Shown here one piece after another: positions 1 to 7,337 of a stretch of DNA of 64,000 bases. The DNA is taken from NCBI RefSeq assembly GCF_049800675.1, contig NZ_JBLOOT010000005.1, forward strand, positions 248,001-312,000, read 5' to 3'. The first letter of the stretch is position 1, and the number at the start of each line of letters is the position of its first letter. Origin of the DNA: Cauispirillum nitrogeniifigens. Its GTDB lineage: Bacteria; Pseudomonadota; Alphaproteobacteria; Rhodospirillales; Rhodospirillaceae. Below the pieces are notes generated by a model that was not told where the DNA came from, made no database searches, and saw nothing but the letters and a program-made list of their open reading frames with translations. Made by a program: the position numbers and the translations under genes.

Positions 1-65
1 AGAGCGAGACCATCGCCAGCTGGACCGCCTCGATGACCCGCGAGTCGCCCGGCGACGAGGCGTGA
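1..65 (+). CDS. 3' end of an unidentified upstream gene (partial)
   Basis: One reading frame is open from the window edge to a TGA at 63-65 and would encode the last 20 residues of a protein ending in ESPGDEA. The piece is too short to recognise a family. It lies directly upstream of a promoter-like sequence for ffh, so it may simply be the end of the preceding gene. It could also be non-coding. Confidence 0.3.
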   Translation, partial: SETIASWTASMTRESPGDEA

Positions 66-78
66 CCGCCCGTTTCCC

Positions 79-107
79 TTGACTCTTCCCTGTTCCCGCC
101 GTAGAAC
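79..107 (+). promoter_or_regulatory. candidate sigma70-type promoter for the ffh operon
   Basis: TTGACT at 79-84 (preceded by C, giving the CTTGAC form favoured in alphaproteobacteria) and TAGAAC at 102-107 are separated by exactly 17 bases. Transcription would start near 114, leaving a leader of about 155 bases before ffh. This rests on the match and spacing only. Confidence 0.45.
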
Positions 108-184
108 CCCAACCTTCCGGGTCGCCTGAGGCGGTCCGGCTCACGCTGCTTCGGGCTTCATGCTCCCGAGGGGGTCCATCAGTC

Positions 185-210
185 CGCGACGGGGTCGCGC
201 ACTGGTGCGC
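185..210. other. two short overlapping palindromes in the ffh leader
   Basis: CGCGAC-GGG-GTCGCG at 185-199 overlaps GCGCAC-TG-GTGCGC at 197-210. Both are perfect, and in RNA only one could form at a time. They sit in the presumed ffh leader, with no T-tract. The role is unknown and chance is possible in GC-rich DNA. I saw no 4.5S SRP RNA signature in the 66-268 interval. Confidence 0.25.
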
Positions 211-268
211 TTCGTGCTGGGGCAAGCGTCAAGCAGTTGTTGATAAACCACGAGGTGATTGGACAGGC

Positions 269-1837
269 ATGTTCGACGGTCTTTCCCAGCGTCTGGGGTC
301 GGTATTCGACAAGCTCAAGCGGCGTGGCTCGCTGAGCGCGGCCGACGTCGACGAGGCGATGCGCGAGGTCCGCGTCGCCCTGCTGGAGGCCGACGTCGCC
401 CTGCCCGTGGTCAAGGACTTCATCAAGGCCGTCAAGGACCGCGCCGTCGGCGCCGAGGTGATCAAGTCGGTCACTCCCGGCCAGATGGTGGTCAAGATCG
501 TCCACGACGTGCTGGTGGAGATGCTGGGCGGCCAGCCCGGCAAGGAATATGACGAGGCCGCCGCCCGCGAGGCGATGCTCGACATCGACCGCACGCCGCC
601 GGTGCCGATCCTCATGGTCGGCCTCCAGGGGTCGGGCAAGACCACGACCTCGGGCAAGATCGGCCTGCGGCTGAAGACCCGCGAGAAGAAGCGCGTCCTG
701 CTGGCCTCGCTGGACGTCTACCGTCCGGCGGCGCAGAAGCAGCTCGCCGTGCTGGGCGAGCAGACCGGCGTCGACAGCCTGCCCATCGTCGAGGGCCAGA
801 TGCCCGTCGCCATCGCCAAGCGGGCGATGGAGGAAGGCCGCAAGGGCGGCTACGACGTGGTTATCCTCGACACCGCCGGCCGCCTGCACATCGACCAGGA
901 GCTGATGGACGAGGTCGCCAAGGTGCGCGACGTCGTCAAGCCGGCCGAGACGCTGCTCGTCACCGACGCCATGATCGGCCAGGACGCCGTCACCCTGGCG
1001 CGCGAGTTCAACGAAAAGATCGGCATCACCGGCATCGTGCTGACCCGCGTCGACGGCGATGCCCGTGGCGGTGCCGCTCTGTCCATGCGCGCCGTCACCG
1101 GCAAGCCGATCAAGCTGCTGGGCATGGGCGAGAAGCTCGACGCCCTGGAGGGCTTCCACGCCGACCGCATCGCCAGCCGCATCCTCGGCATGGGCGACGT
1201 GGTCAGCCTGGTCGAGAAGGCCGCCGCCACCTTCGAGCAGGCCGAGGCGGAAGCCATGGCCGCCAAGATGATGGCTGGCACCTTCGACCTCGAAGACATG
1301 CTCGGGCAGCTCCGCCAGATCAAAAAGATGGGCGACATCAAGGGCCTGCTCGGCATGCTGCCGGGCATTTCCAAGATGAAGAAGCAGATCGACGACGCCA
1401 AGCTCGACGACAAGGTTCTGGCCCGCCAGGAAGCCATCATCCTGTCGATGACGCCGCAGGAGCGCCGCCGCCCCGACCTCATCAAGGCCAGCCGCAAGCG
1501 GCGCATCGCCGCCGGCTCGGGCATGGACGTGGCCGACGTCAACAAGCTGCTGAAACAGCATCAGCAGATGGCCGACGTCATGAAGAAGATGAAGAAGATG
1601 GGCGGCAAGAAGGGCATGCTCGGCGCCCTGGGCGGCCTGTTCGGCGGTGGCGGCGGCGGGATGCCGGCCGACATGCCCACCGATCCCGAAGCCCTCAAGA
1701 AGATGCTCGGCGGCGCCGGCGGCGGGATGCCGCCCGGCCTGCCTCCGGGACTGGGGGGAGGCCTGGGCGGCACGCCCGGCGGCCTGCCTCCCGACCTGTT
1801 GCGCGCCATGGGCCGCAAGGGGGGCAAGAAGCGCTGA
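269..1837 (+). CDS. ffh: signal recognition particle protein Ffh (SRP54)
   Basis: Ffh is the GTPase subunit of the signal recognition particle. It binds signal peptides and 4.5S RNA and docks with FtsY for co-translational membrane targeting. The 522-residue product shows the N domain (about 1-90), the G domain with P-loop GLQGSGKTT near residue 113, DTAGR near 210 and TRVDGDARGG near 260, and a Met-rich M domain (about 330-450). The G4 motif reads TRVD rather than TKxD. The ATG at 269 follows an AGGTGA-like ribosome site. The protein is about 70 residues longer than E. coli Ffh because of a Gly/Pro/Met-rich tail ending in GKKR. It is first in an operon with ribosome and tRNA maturation genes. 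Confidence 0.98.
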   Translation: MFDGLSQRLGSVFDKLKRRGSLSAADVDEAMREVRVALLEADVALPVVKDFIKAVKDRAVGAEVIKSVTPGQMVVKIVHDVLVEMLGGQPGKEYDEAAAREAMLDIDRTPPVPILMVGLQGSGKTTTSGKIGLRLKTREKKRVLLASLDVYRPAAQKQLAVLGEQTGVDSLPIVEGQMPVAIAKRAMEEGRKGGYDVVILDTAGRLHIDQELMDEVAKVRDVVKPAETLLVTDAMIGQDAVTLAREFNEKIGITGIVLTRVDGDARGGAALSMRAVTGKPIKLLGMGEKLDALEGFHADRIASRILGMGDVVSLVEKAAATFEQAEAEAMAAKMMAGTFDLEDMLGQLRQIKKMGDIKGLLGMLPGISKMKKQIDDAKLDDKVLARQEAIILSMTPQERRRPDLIKASRKRRIAAGSGMDVADVNKLLKQHQQMADVMKKMKKMGGKKGMLGALGGLFGGGGGGMPADMPTDPEALKKMLGGAGGGMPPGLPPGLGGGLGGTPGGLPPDLLRAMGRKGGKKR

Positions 1838-1900
1838 GGCGCTCTTGCCCCGCACCGAATTTCGACCTTTCACACATCGCATGACCTAAGGAACCGACAC

Positions 1901-2308
1901 ATGTCCCTGCGTATCCGTCTCGCCCGTGGCGGCGCCAAGAAGCGCCCGTTCTACCGCATCGTCGTCGCCGACGCCCGCTCGCCGCGTGACGGCCGCTTCG
2001 TCGAGAAGCTGGGCATCTACAACCCGGTCCTGCCGGCCGACCACTCCGAGCGCCTGCGCGTCAAGGAAGACCGCGTCGCCTACTGGCTGGGCGTCGGCGC
2101 CCAGGCCACCGACCGCGTTGCCAAGCTGCTGGGCGTCGTCGGCGTGACCGCCGCCCCGGCCGTGCCGGTGCAGACCAAGAAGAACCAGCCGAAGGCGAAG
2201 GCGCAGGAGCGTCTGCGTGAGGCCGCCGAGCGCGCCAAGGCCGCCGCCGAGGCCGCCGAGGCCGAAGCCGCCGCCGCCGCTGCCCCGGCCGAAGGCGGCG
2301 AGGCGTAA
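1901..2308 (+). CDS. rpsP: 30S ribosomal protein S16
   Basis: S16 is a small-subunit protein needed for 30S assembly. The start MSLRIRLARGGAKKRPFYRIVV is the highly conserved S16 N-terminus and the ATG follows an AAGGAA site. The 135-residue product exceeds the usual 80-90 because of an Ala/Glu-rich tail (about residues 85-135), a common alphaproteobacterial extension. It lies 63 bases after ffh and 18 bases before rimM, in the conserved rpsP-rimM-trmD-rplS order, so co-transcription is likely. Confidence 0.98.
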   Translation: MSLRIRLARGGAKKRPFYRIVVADARSPRDGRFVEKLGIYNPVLPADHSERLRVKEDRVAYWLGVGAQATDRVAKLLGVVGVTAAPAVPVQTKKNQPKAKAQERLREAAERAKAAAEAAEAEAAAAAAPAEGGEA

Positions 2309-2326
2309 GCCTCGTTGCCCGACGCC

Positions 2327-3007
2327 ATGGCTTCGCTCCGGGACGGTGAACACGGCGACCGCGTGTGCGTGGGGGTCATTGTTGGCCCCCACGGCATTCG
2401 CGGGCAGGTGCGCGTGAAAAGCTTCACCGCCGAGCCGGAAGACATCACCGCCTATGGCCCGATGACCGACGAGACCGGCCGCGTCTTCGACCTTGATGTC
2501 GTCGGCCGCTCCAAGGGCGTCGTGCTCTGCGTCGTCGCCGGCGTGGACGACCGCAACGGGGCGGAAGCCCTGCGCGGCGTGCGCCTGCACGTCGATCGCG
2601 CGGTCCTGCCCGCGCCCGAGGAAGAGGACGAGTTCTACCACGCCGACCTGATCGGCCTGGTGGTCGAGTTCTCCGACGGTCTGGTCCTGGGCCGCGTCGC
2701 CGCCGTCTACGACTTCGGCGCCGGCGACGTGCTGGAAGTGCGGGCCGACAACGGCGGCGTCACCATGGTGCCATTCACCCGCGAGGCGGTGCCGGTCATC
2801 GACATCGCCGGCGGCCGGCTGGTCGCCGAACGCCTGCCCGGTCTGGTCGAGGACCCGCCCAAGGCGCCCAAGGCCCGCACCCCGGCCAAGGCCCGCACGG
2901 CGGCCGGGCGTCACAAGGCCCGCGCCGAGTCGGCCGACGCGCCCGCCCCGGACACTAAGGCGGACACCAAGGCGGACGACGACTGGCCGGAAGAGGACTG
3001 GCGCTGA
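2327..3007 (+). CDS. rimM: ribosome maturation factor RimM
   Basis: RimM binds S19 and helps mature the 30S head and 16S rRNA 3' domain. The segment VCVGVIVGPHGIRGQVRVKSF is the typical RimM N-terminal barrel and the PRC-barrel domain follows (about residues 95-170). ATG at 2327 is chosen. An in-frame TTG at 2315 would add four residues. The 226-residue product is about 50 longer than usual owing to a basic then acidic low-complexity tail (KAPKARTPAKAR to DDDWPEEDWR). It ends two bases before trmD, implying translational coupling. Confidence 0.96.
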   Translation: MASLRDGEHGDRVCVGVIVGPHGIRGQVRVKSFTAEPEDITAYGPMTDETGRVFDLDVVGRSKGVVLCVVAGVDDRNGAEALRGVRLHVDRAVLPAPEEEDEFYHADLIGLVVEFSDGLVLGRVAAVYDFGAGDVLEVRADNGGVTMVPFTREAVPVIDIAGGRLVAERLPGLVEDPPKAPKARTPAKARTAAGRHKARAESADAPAPDTKADTKADDDWPEEDWR

Positions 3008-3009
3008 CC

Positions 3010-3765
3010 ATGGCCGACGCTCAGGCCGGCTTCCGGGCCGTGGTCATGACCCTGTTCCCGGAGATGTTCCCCGGCCCGCTGGGGTGCTCCCTGGCGGGAA
3101 AGGGGCTGGCCGATGGCCGGTGGTCTCTGGAAACGGTGGACATCCGCGACTTCGCGCGCGATAAACACCGCACCGTCGACGACACCCCCTTCGGGGGCGG
3201 GGCCGGCATGGTCATGCGCCCCGACGTCATCGACGCCGCCATCGACGCGAGCTGGCCGCGCCTCCCTGCCCCTGAGGGGACGGGGGAACGCCTGGGCCGC
3301 CTGGTCTACCTGACCCCGCGGGGCCGGGTGCTGGACCAGACGGTGGTCCGCGAACTGGCCGCCGAACCGGCGGTCACGGTGCTGTGCGGGCGCTACGAAG
3401 GGGTCGACCAACGCGTCCTGGACGCCTGGGAGCCCCTGGAGATCAGCCTCGGCGACTTCGTGTTGTCGGGCGGAGAGGCGGCGGCCATAACCCTGCTGGA
3501 CGCGGTGGTGCGGTTGCTGCCCGGCGTCGTCGGCAAGACCGAGTCGCTGGAAGACGAGAGTTTCGAGCGGGGCCTCCTGGAGTACCCGCTCTATACCCGC
3601 CCCGCCGACTGGCAGGGCAGGAGCGTACCGGAAGTGTTGCTTTCGGGTCACCACGCGAAGGTCGCCGCCTGGCGGCTTGCGCAGAGCGAAGAGATCACCC
3701 GGCGCCGCCGGCCGGACCTGTGGGATCGGTACAAGGCGGCCCAGAACAAAGAGCAAGAGGGTTGA
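3010..3765 (+). CDS. trmD: tRNA (guanine-37-N1) methyltransferase TrmD
   Basis: TrmD methylates G37 of tRNAs reading CNN codons, using SAM bound in a trefoil knot, and so prevents +1 frameshifting. The 251-residue product has the expected MTLFPEMFPG start region, GGGAGMVMRPD, the knot segments LCGRYEGVDQR (about 122-132) and LSGGEAAA (about 149-156), and the C-terminal LLSGHHAKV...WR region. Length matches the family. It is in the conserved operon between rimM and rplS. Confidence 0.98.
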   Translation: MADAQAGFRAVVMTLFPEMFPGPLGCSLAGKGLADGRWSLETVDIRDFARDKHRTVDDTPFGGGAGMVMRPDVIDAAIDASWPRLPAPEGTGERLGRLVYLTPRGRVLDQTVVRELAAEPAVTVLCGRYEGVDQRVLDAWEPLEISLGDFVLSGGEAAAITLLDAVVRLLPGVVGKTESLEDESFERGLLEYPLYTRPADWQGRSVPEVLLSGHHAKVAAWRLAQSEEITRRRRPDLWDRYKAAQNKEQEG

Positions 3766-3769
3766 TGTC

Positions 3770-4216
3770 ATGAATATCATTGAAAAGCTCGATCAGGAGC
3801 AGATCGAGAAGCTGACCGAAGGCAAGCAGCTGCCGGTTTTCGCCCCCGGCGACACCGTGAAGGTGTGGGTGAAGGTGGTCGAAGGCACCCGTGAGCGCCT
3901 CCAGGCCTACGAAGGCGTCGTGATCGCCCGCAAGAACGCGGCCATCAACTCGTCCTTCACCGTGCGCAAGATCAGCTTCGGCGAAGGCGTGGAGCGCGTG
4001 TTCCCGCTGTACTCCCCGAACGTCGACCGCATCGAAGTGGTCCGTCGCGGCAAGGTCCGCCGCGCGAAGCTGTACTACCTCCGCGACCGTCGCGGCCGTT
4101 CGGCCCGCATCGTTGAGGACACCCACGGCACCGCGCGCGCCCGCGAGTTCGAGGTGCAGGTCAGCGCCGACCGCAAGGCCGCCGCCGAGGCCGCCAAGGA
4201 GAACCAGGGGGGCTAA
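3770..4216 (+). CDS. rplS: 50S ribosomal protein L19
   Basis: L19 lies at the 30S-50S interface. MNIIEKLDQEQIEKL and the core segments FAPGDTVKVWVKVVEG and RRGKVRRAKLYYLRDRRGR are diagnostic. The start at 3770 follows GAGCAAGAGGG, which overlaps the end of trmD by design of the operon. The product has 148 residues, with an Ala/Lys-rich tail of roughly 25 residues beyond the usual end. A strong terminator follows, so this closes the operon. Confidence 0.98.
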   Translation: MNIIEKLDQEQIEKLTEGKQLPVFAPGDTVKVWVKVVEGTRERLQAYEGVVIARKNAAINSSFTVRKISFGEGVERVFPLYSPNVDRIEVVRRGKVRRAKLYYLRDRRGRSARIVEDTHGTARAREFEVQVSADRKAAAEAAKENQGG

Positions 4217-4243
4217 GGTCCTTTCCTGGCTGAAGACCGAGGG

Positions 4244-4284
4244 GCTCCGGGGGCCGCCACCGCGCGCCGCCCCCGGAGCTTTTT
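4244..4284 (+). terminator. rho-independent terminator after rplS
   Basis: Perfect 11-bp stem GCTCCGGGGGC (4244-4254) with GCCCCCGGAGC (4269-4279), a 14-base loop and five Ts at 4280-4284. Confidence 0.93.
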
Positions 4285-4344
4285 GACACGTGCTTTTTGC
4301 ACGATCTGAGACACAACGACACAAAGATACGGGAGTAGAGCGGC

Positions 4345-5754
4345 ATGGCGAAGGCCCGCACCCTGTTCGACAAGATCTGGGACAGTCATCTGGTCGACGT
4401 GCAGGAGGACGGTACCTGCCTGCTCTACATCGACCGCCACATGGTCCACGAAGTGACCAGCCCGCAGGCGTTCGAGGGGCTGGCGGTGTCCGGCCGCAAG
4501 GTGGCCCACCCGGAGCGCACCCTGGCCCTGGCCGACCACAACGTGCCGACCACCGACCGTTCGGCCGGCATCGTCGACCCGGAAAGCCGCACCCAGGTCG
4601 AGGCTCTGGAAGCCAACGTCAAGGCGTTCGGCGTGCCCTACTTCGGCATGAATGACATCCGCCAGGGCATCGTGCACATCGTCGGGCCGGAGCAGGGCTT
4701 CACCCTGCCGGGCATGACCATCGTCTGCGGCGACAGCCACACCGCCACCCACGGCGCCTTCGGCAGTCTGGCGTTCGGCATCGGCACCTCCGAGGTGGAG
4801 CACGTGCTGGCCACCCAGACGCTGGTCCAGGCGCCGGCCAAGAACATGCTGGTGCGCGTCAACGGCGCGCTCGGCAAGGGCGTGACCGCCAAGGATCTGG
4901 TGCTGCACATCTGCGGCGTGCTGGGCACCGCCGGCGGCACCGGCTATGTCATCGAGTACGCCGGCGACGCCATCCGCGCGCTGTCGATGGAAGGCCGCAT
5001 GACGGTCTGCAACATGACCATCGAGGCGGGCGCCCGCGCCGGCCTGATCGCCCCCGACCAGACCACCTTCGACTATCTGGCCGGCCGGCCGATGGCCCCC
5101 AAGGGTGCCGCCTTCGAGGCCGCTGTCGCCTACTGGAAGACGCTCAAGACCGACGAGGGCGCGCACTTCGACCGCATCGTCGAGATCGACGCGCCGTCCA
5201 TCGAGCCGACCGTGACCTGGGGCACCAGCCCCGAGGACGTGGCGCCGATCTCCGCCCGCGTGCCCGATCCGGCCGCCGCCCGTGACGAGGCCAAGGCCAA
5301 GGCCACCGCGCGGTCGCTGGAATACATGGGCCTGACCGCCGGCCAGCCGCTGGAGGACGTCGCCATCGACGTCGTGTTCATCGGCTCGTGCACCAACGGC
5401 CGCATCGAGGACCTGCGCGCCGCCGCCTCCATCGCCCAGGGCCGCAAGGTGGCCGACGGCGTGCAGGCGCTGGTGGTGCCGGGCTCCGGTCTGGTCAAGG
5501 AGCAGGCCGAGGCCGAGGGTCTTGACGAAATCTTCAAGGCTGCCGGGTTTGAATGGCGCGAGCCGGGCTGTTCCATGTGCCTGGCCATGAACGCCGACAA
5601 GCTCAAGCCGGGCCAGCGCTCGGCCTCGACCTCGAACCGCAACTTCGAGGGCCGCCAGGGCCGTGGCGGGCGCACCCATCTGGTGAGCCCGGAAATGGCC
5701 GCGGCCGCCGCGGTGACGGGTCGCCTGACCGACGTGCGCAAGCTGCTGGCCTGA
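4345..5754 (+). CDS. leuC: 3-isopropylmalate dehydratase, large subunit
   Basis: LeuC with LeuD isomerises 2- to 3-isopropylmalate in leucine synthesis, using a [4Fe-4S] cluster as in aconitase. The 469-residue product has the family start MAKARTLFDKIWDSH, the active-site segment GDSHTATHGAFG (near 130), and the three cluster cysteines in FIGSCTNGR (near 350) and EPGCSMCLAMN (near 410). The ATG at 4345 follows a GGGAGTAGAG site. leuD follows about 320 bases downstream with one small gene in between. Confidence 0.98.
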   Translation: MAKARTLFDKIWDSHLVDVQEDGTCLLYIDRHMVHEVTSPQAFEGLAVSGRKVAHPERTLALADHNVPTTDRSAGIVDPESRTQVEALEANVKAFGVPYFGMNDIRQGIVHIVGPEQGFTLPGMTIVCGDSHTATHGAFGSLAFGIGTSEVEHVLATQTLVQAPAKNMLVRVNGALGKGVTAKDLVLHICGVLGTAGGTGYVIEYAGDAIRALSMEGRMTVCNMTIEAGARAGLIAPDQTTFDYLAGRPMAPKGAAFEAAVAYWKTLKTDEGAHFDRIVEIDAPSIEPTVTWGTSPEDVAPISARVPDPAAARDEAKAKATARSLEYMGLTAGQPLEDVAIDVVFIGSCTNGRIEDLRAAASIAQGRKVADGVQALVVPGSGLVKEQAEAEGLDEIFKAAGFEWREPGCSMCLAMNADKLKPGQRSASTSNRNFEGRQGRGGRTHLVSPEMAAAAAVTGRLTDVRKLLA

Positions 5755-5823
5755 GGGTCGTTAGTGGTGCGGGCGGCCTCGGGGGGAACCGGCGGCCGTC
5801 CGAACCCGAGGGGAGAGACCATC

Positions 5824-6054
5824 ATGGCGCAGGCCGCCACGCATCTGTTCTTCGTCAATCCGGCGCACACCGGGGGCCAGTCCATCCTGTCGGACATCGT
5901 CATGTCCGACGAGCTGATGGCCCGCCTGTGGCCGGCCAACGAAGACTTCGACATCCTCGACGACGACTTCGGCGACGACGAGGACGGCTTCATGGAAATC
6001 GACGACGCCCTGGGTCCGCTGCTGGTATGGCGCGGCCCCAAGCGCGGGCGATAA
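5824..6054 (+). CDS. small acidic protein of unknown function between leuC and leuD
   Basis: This 76-residue product is not recognised. It starts at ATG 5824 behind GGGGAGAGACC, a good ribosome site. An in-frame GTG at 5764 would add 20 poorly supported residues. The N-terminal part is mixed (LFFVNPAHTGGQS), the middle is very acidic (DILDDDFGDDEDGFMEIDD, about 41-59), and the end is basic (RGPKRGR). No membrane segment or cysteine is present. It lies 69 bases after leuC and 23 bases before leuD on the same strand, so it is probably co-transcribed. Codon use resembles its neighbours. Confidence 0.7.
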   Translation: MAQAATHLFFVNPAHTGGQSILSDIVMSDELMARLWPANEDFDILDDDFGDDEDGFMEIDDALGPLLVWRGPKRGR

Positions 6055-6077
6055 GGGTTTAGGGAAGGGACTTGGGC

Positions 6078-6704
6078 ATGGATAAGTTCACCGTTCTGAC
6101 GGGCGTCGCCGCACCGCTGCCGATGATCAACGTCGACACCGACATGATCATCCCCAAGCAGTTCCTCAAGACCATCAAGCGCACCGGCCTGGGCAAGAAC
6201 CTGTTCGACGAGATGCGCTATGACGACAAGGGCGCCGAGGTCCCCGACTTCGTGCTCAACCAGCCGGCCTATCGCAACGCCACCATCCTGGTGGCCGGCG
6301 ACAACTTCGGCTGCGGGTCGTCGCGCGAGCATGCGCCATGGGCCCTGCTGGACTTCGGCATCCGCTGCATCATCGCGCCGAGCTTCGCCGACATCTTCTA
6401 CAACAACTGCTTCAAGAACGGCATCCTGCCGATCAAGCTGCCGCAGGAGCAGGTCGACAAGCTGCTCGACGACGCCAGCCGGGGCGCCAACGCCACGGTG
6501 ACGGTGGACCTGGAAAAGCAGGTCATCACCGGCCCCGACGGCGGCTCCATCGCCTTTGACGTCGACCCGTTCCGCAAGCACTGCCTGCTCAACGGCCTCG
6601 ACGACATCGGCCTGACCCTCCAGAAGGCCGACAAGATCAAGGCGTTCGAGGAAAAGCAGAAGCGCGAACAGCCCTGGCTGCCGACGCCGGGCGCGGCGGC
6701 GTAA
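6078..6704 (+). CDS. leuD: 3-isopropylmalate dehydratase, small subunit
   Basis: LeuD supplies the swivel domain that completes the isopropylmalate isomerase active site with LeuC. The 208-residue product carries IIPKQFLKTI (near 30), AGDNFGCGSSREHAPWAL (about 74-91) and FKNGILPIKL (near 115), all family signatures. ATG 6078 follows AGGGAAGGGAC. A TTG at 6072 would add two residues. A terminator lies 28 bases downstream, so leuC, the small gene and leuD likely form one unit. Confidence 0.97.
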   Translation: MDKFTVLTGVAAPLPMINVDTDMIIPKQFLKTIKRTGLGKNLFDEMRYDDKGAEVPDFVLNQPAYRNATILVAGDNFGCGSSREHAPWALLDFGIRCIIAPSFADIFYNNCFKNGILPIKLPQEQVDKLLDDASRGANATVTVDLEKQVITGPDGGSIAFDVDPFRKHCLLNGLDDIGLTLQKADKIKAFEEKQKREQPWLPTPGAAA

Positions 6705-6732
6705 GGTCGCTGAAGTCCTTTGGTTGAGAAAG

Positions 6733-6758
6733 GGCCGTCCCGGAAGGGGCGGCCTTTT
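6733..6758 (+). terminator. rho-independent terminator after leuD
   Basis: GGCCGTCCC (6733-6741) pairs with GGGGCGGCC (6746-6754), with one T-G wobble, around a GGAA tetraloop, followed by four Ts. A near-identical copy occurs at 7099-7123. Confidence 0.88.
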
Positions 6759-6851
6759 CGCCGTCTGCCGTCTGGATTGACATCTGTCATGGCGACGGAT
6801 GCGGCTCCGGCTCCTAATGGCCTCTGCTTTGGTCGCCGAGGAGTCGGGCAG

Positions 6852-7067
6852 ATGAAATTCGTCGCGTATGGCATTCCTGTTCTCATGATGCTGCCGGTGG
6901 TGATCTGGGTCGTCATCCAGACCACCGTGATCGGCGGGGACGCCAACAGCGCCCACCTGACGTCCACCAACTGGATCACCCTCGGGACAGGGTGCTTCGC
7001 CATGCTGGTCACCGGCTTCCTGCTGGCCCGCATGATCCTCAAGAGCGCCGGCCCGTCCCGCAAGTAG
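6852..7067 (+). CDS. small two-helix membrane protein of unknown function
   Basis: The 71-residue product begins MKFVAYGIPVLMMLPVVIWVV behind a GAGGAGT ribosome site. It has two predicted membrane helices (about 4-24 and 42-62) joined by a polar loop containing GGDANSAHLTSTN, and a short basic end. It is bracketed by two almost identical terminator hairpins (6733-6758 and 7099-7123) and is therefore probably a single-gene transcript. No family is recognised. Confidence 0.65.
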   Translation: MKFVAYGIPVLMMLPVVIWVVIQTTVIGGDANSAHLTSTNWITLGTGCFAMLVTGFLLARMILKSAGPSRK

Positions 7068-7098
7068 CCGACGTCCCGATACTCCCTGATCCGCAAAG

Positions 7099-7123
7099 GG
7101 CCGTCCCGGAAGGGGCGGCCTTT
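7099..7123 (+). terminator. rho-independent terminator after the small membrane protein gene
   Basis: GGCCGTCCC (7099-7107), GGAA loop, GGGGCGGCC (7112-7120), then TTT. The stem and loop are identical to those at 6733-6754, and both are preceded by AAAG. The T-tract is short. Confidence 0.75.
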
Positions 7124-7337
7124 CGCTTTCTGGCGACGCCGGGATTCGAGGACTGCACGGTGCTCCGCCTGCGGTCGAGGCGTCGGGGGCATGCGGCTCC
7201 CCGATATGCCCGACAGGGAAGGCCGCCGCCGCAGAGGCCTTTCTCTCCCCACTATCACCAAAGCGCCACTATCCGGCGGCGGGGGGAATCCTGTACCTTT
7301 TCAGTCCCTTCGACGACGACACCTGCGGAGAGTGCCG

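Noticed and set aside
66..268. Possible 4.5S SRP RNA gene next to ffh
   Set aside because: The conserved GGTCAGG / GGAAGCAGCC core of SRP RNA is not present on either strand.
179..1882. Long open frame on the minus strand opposite ffh
   Set aside because: It is Ala/Gly/Leu/His-rich low-complexity sequence fully opposite a certain gene. This is a by-product of GC-rich codon third positions.
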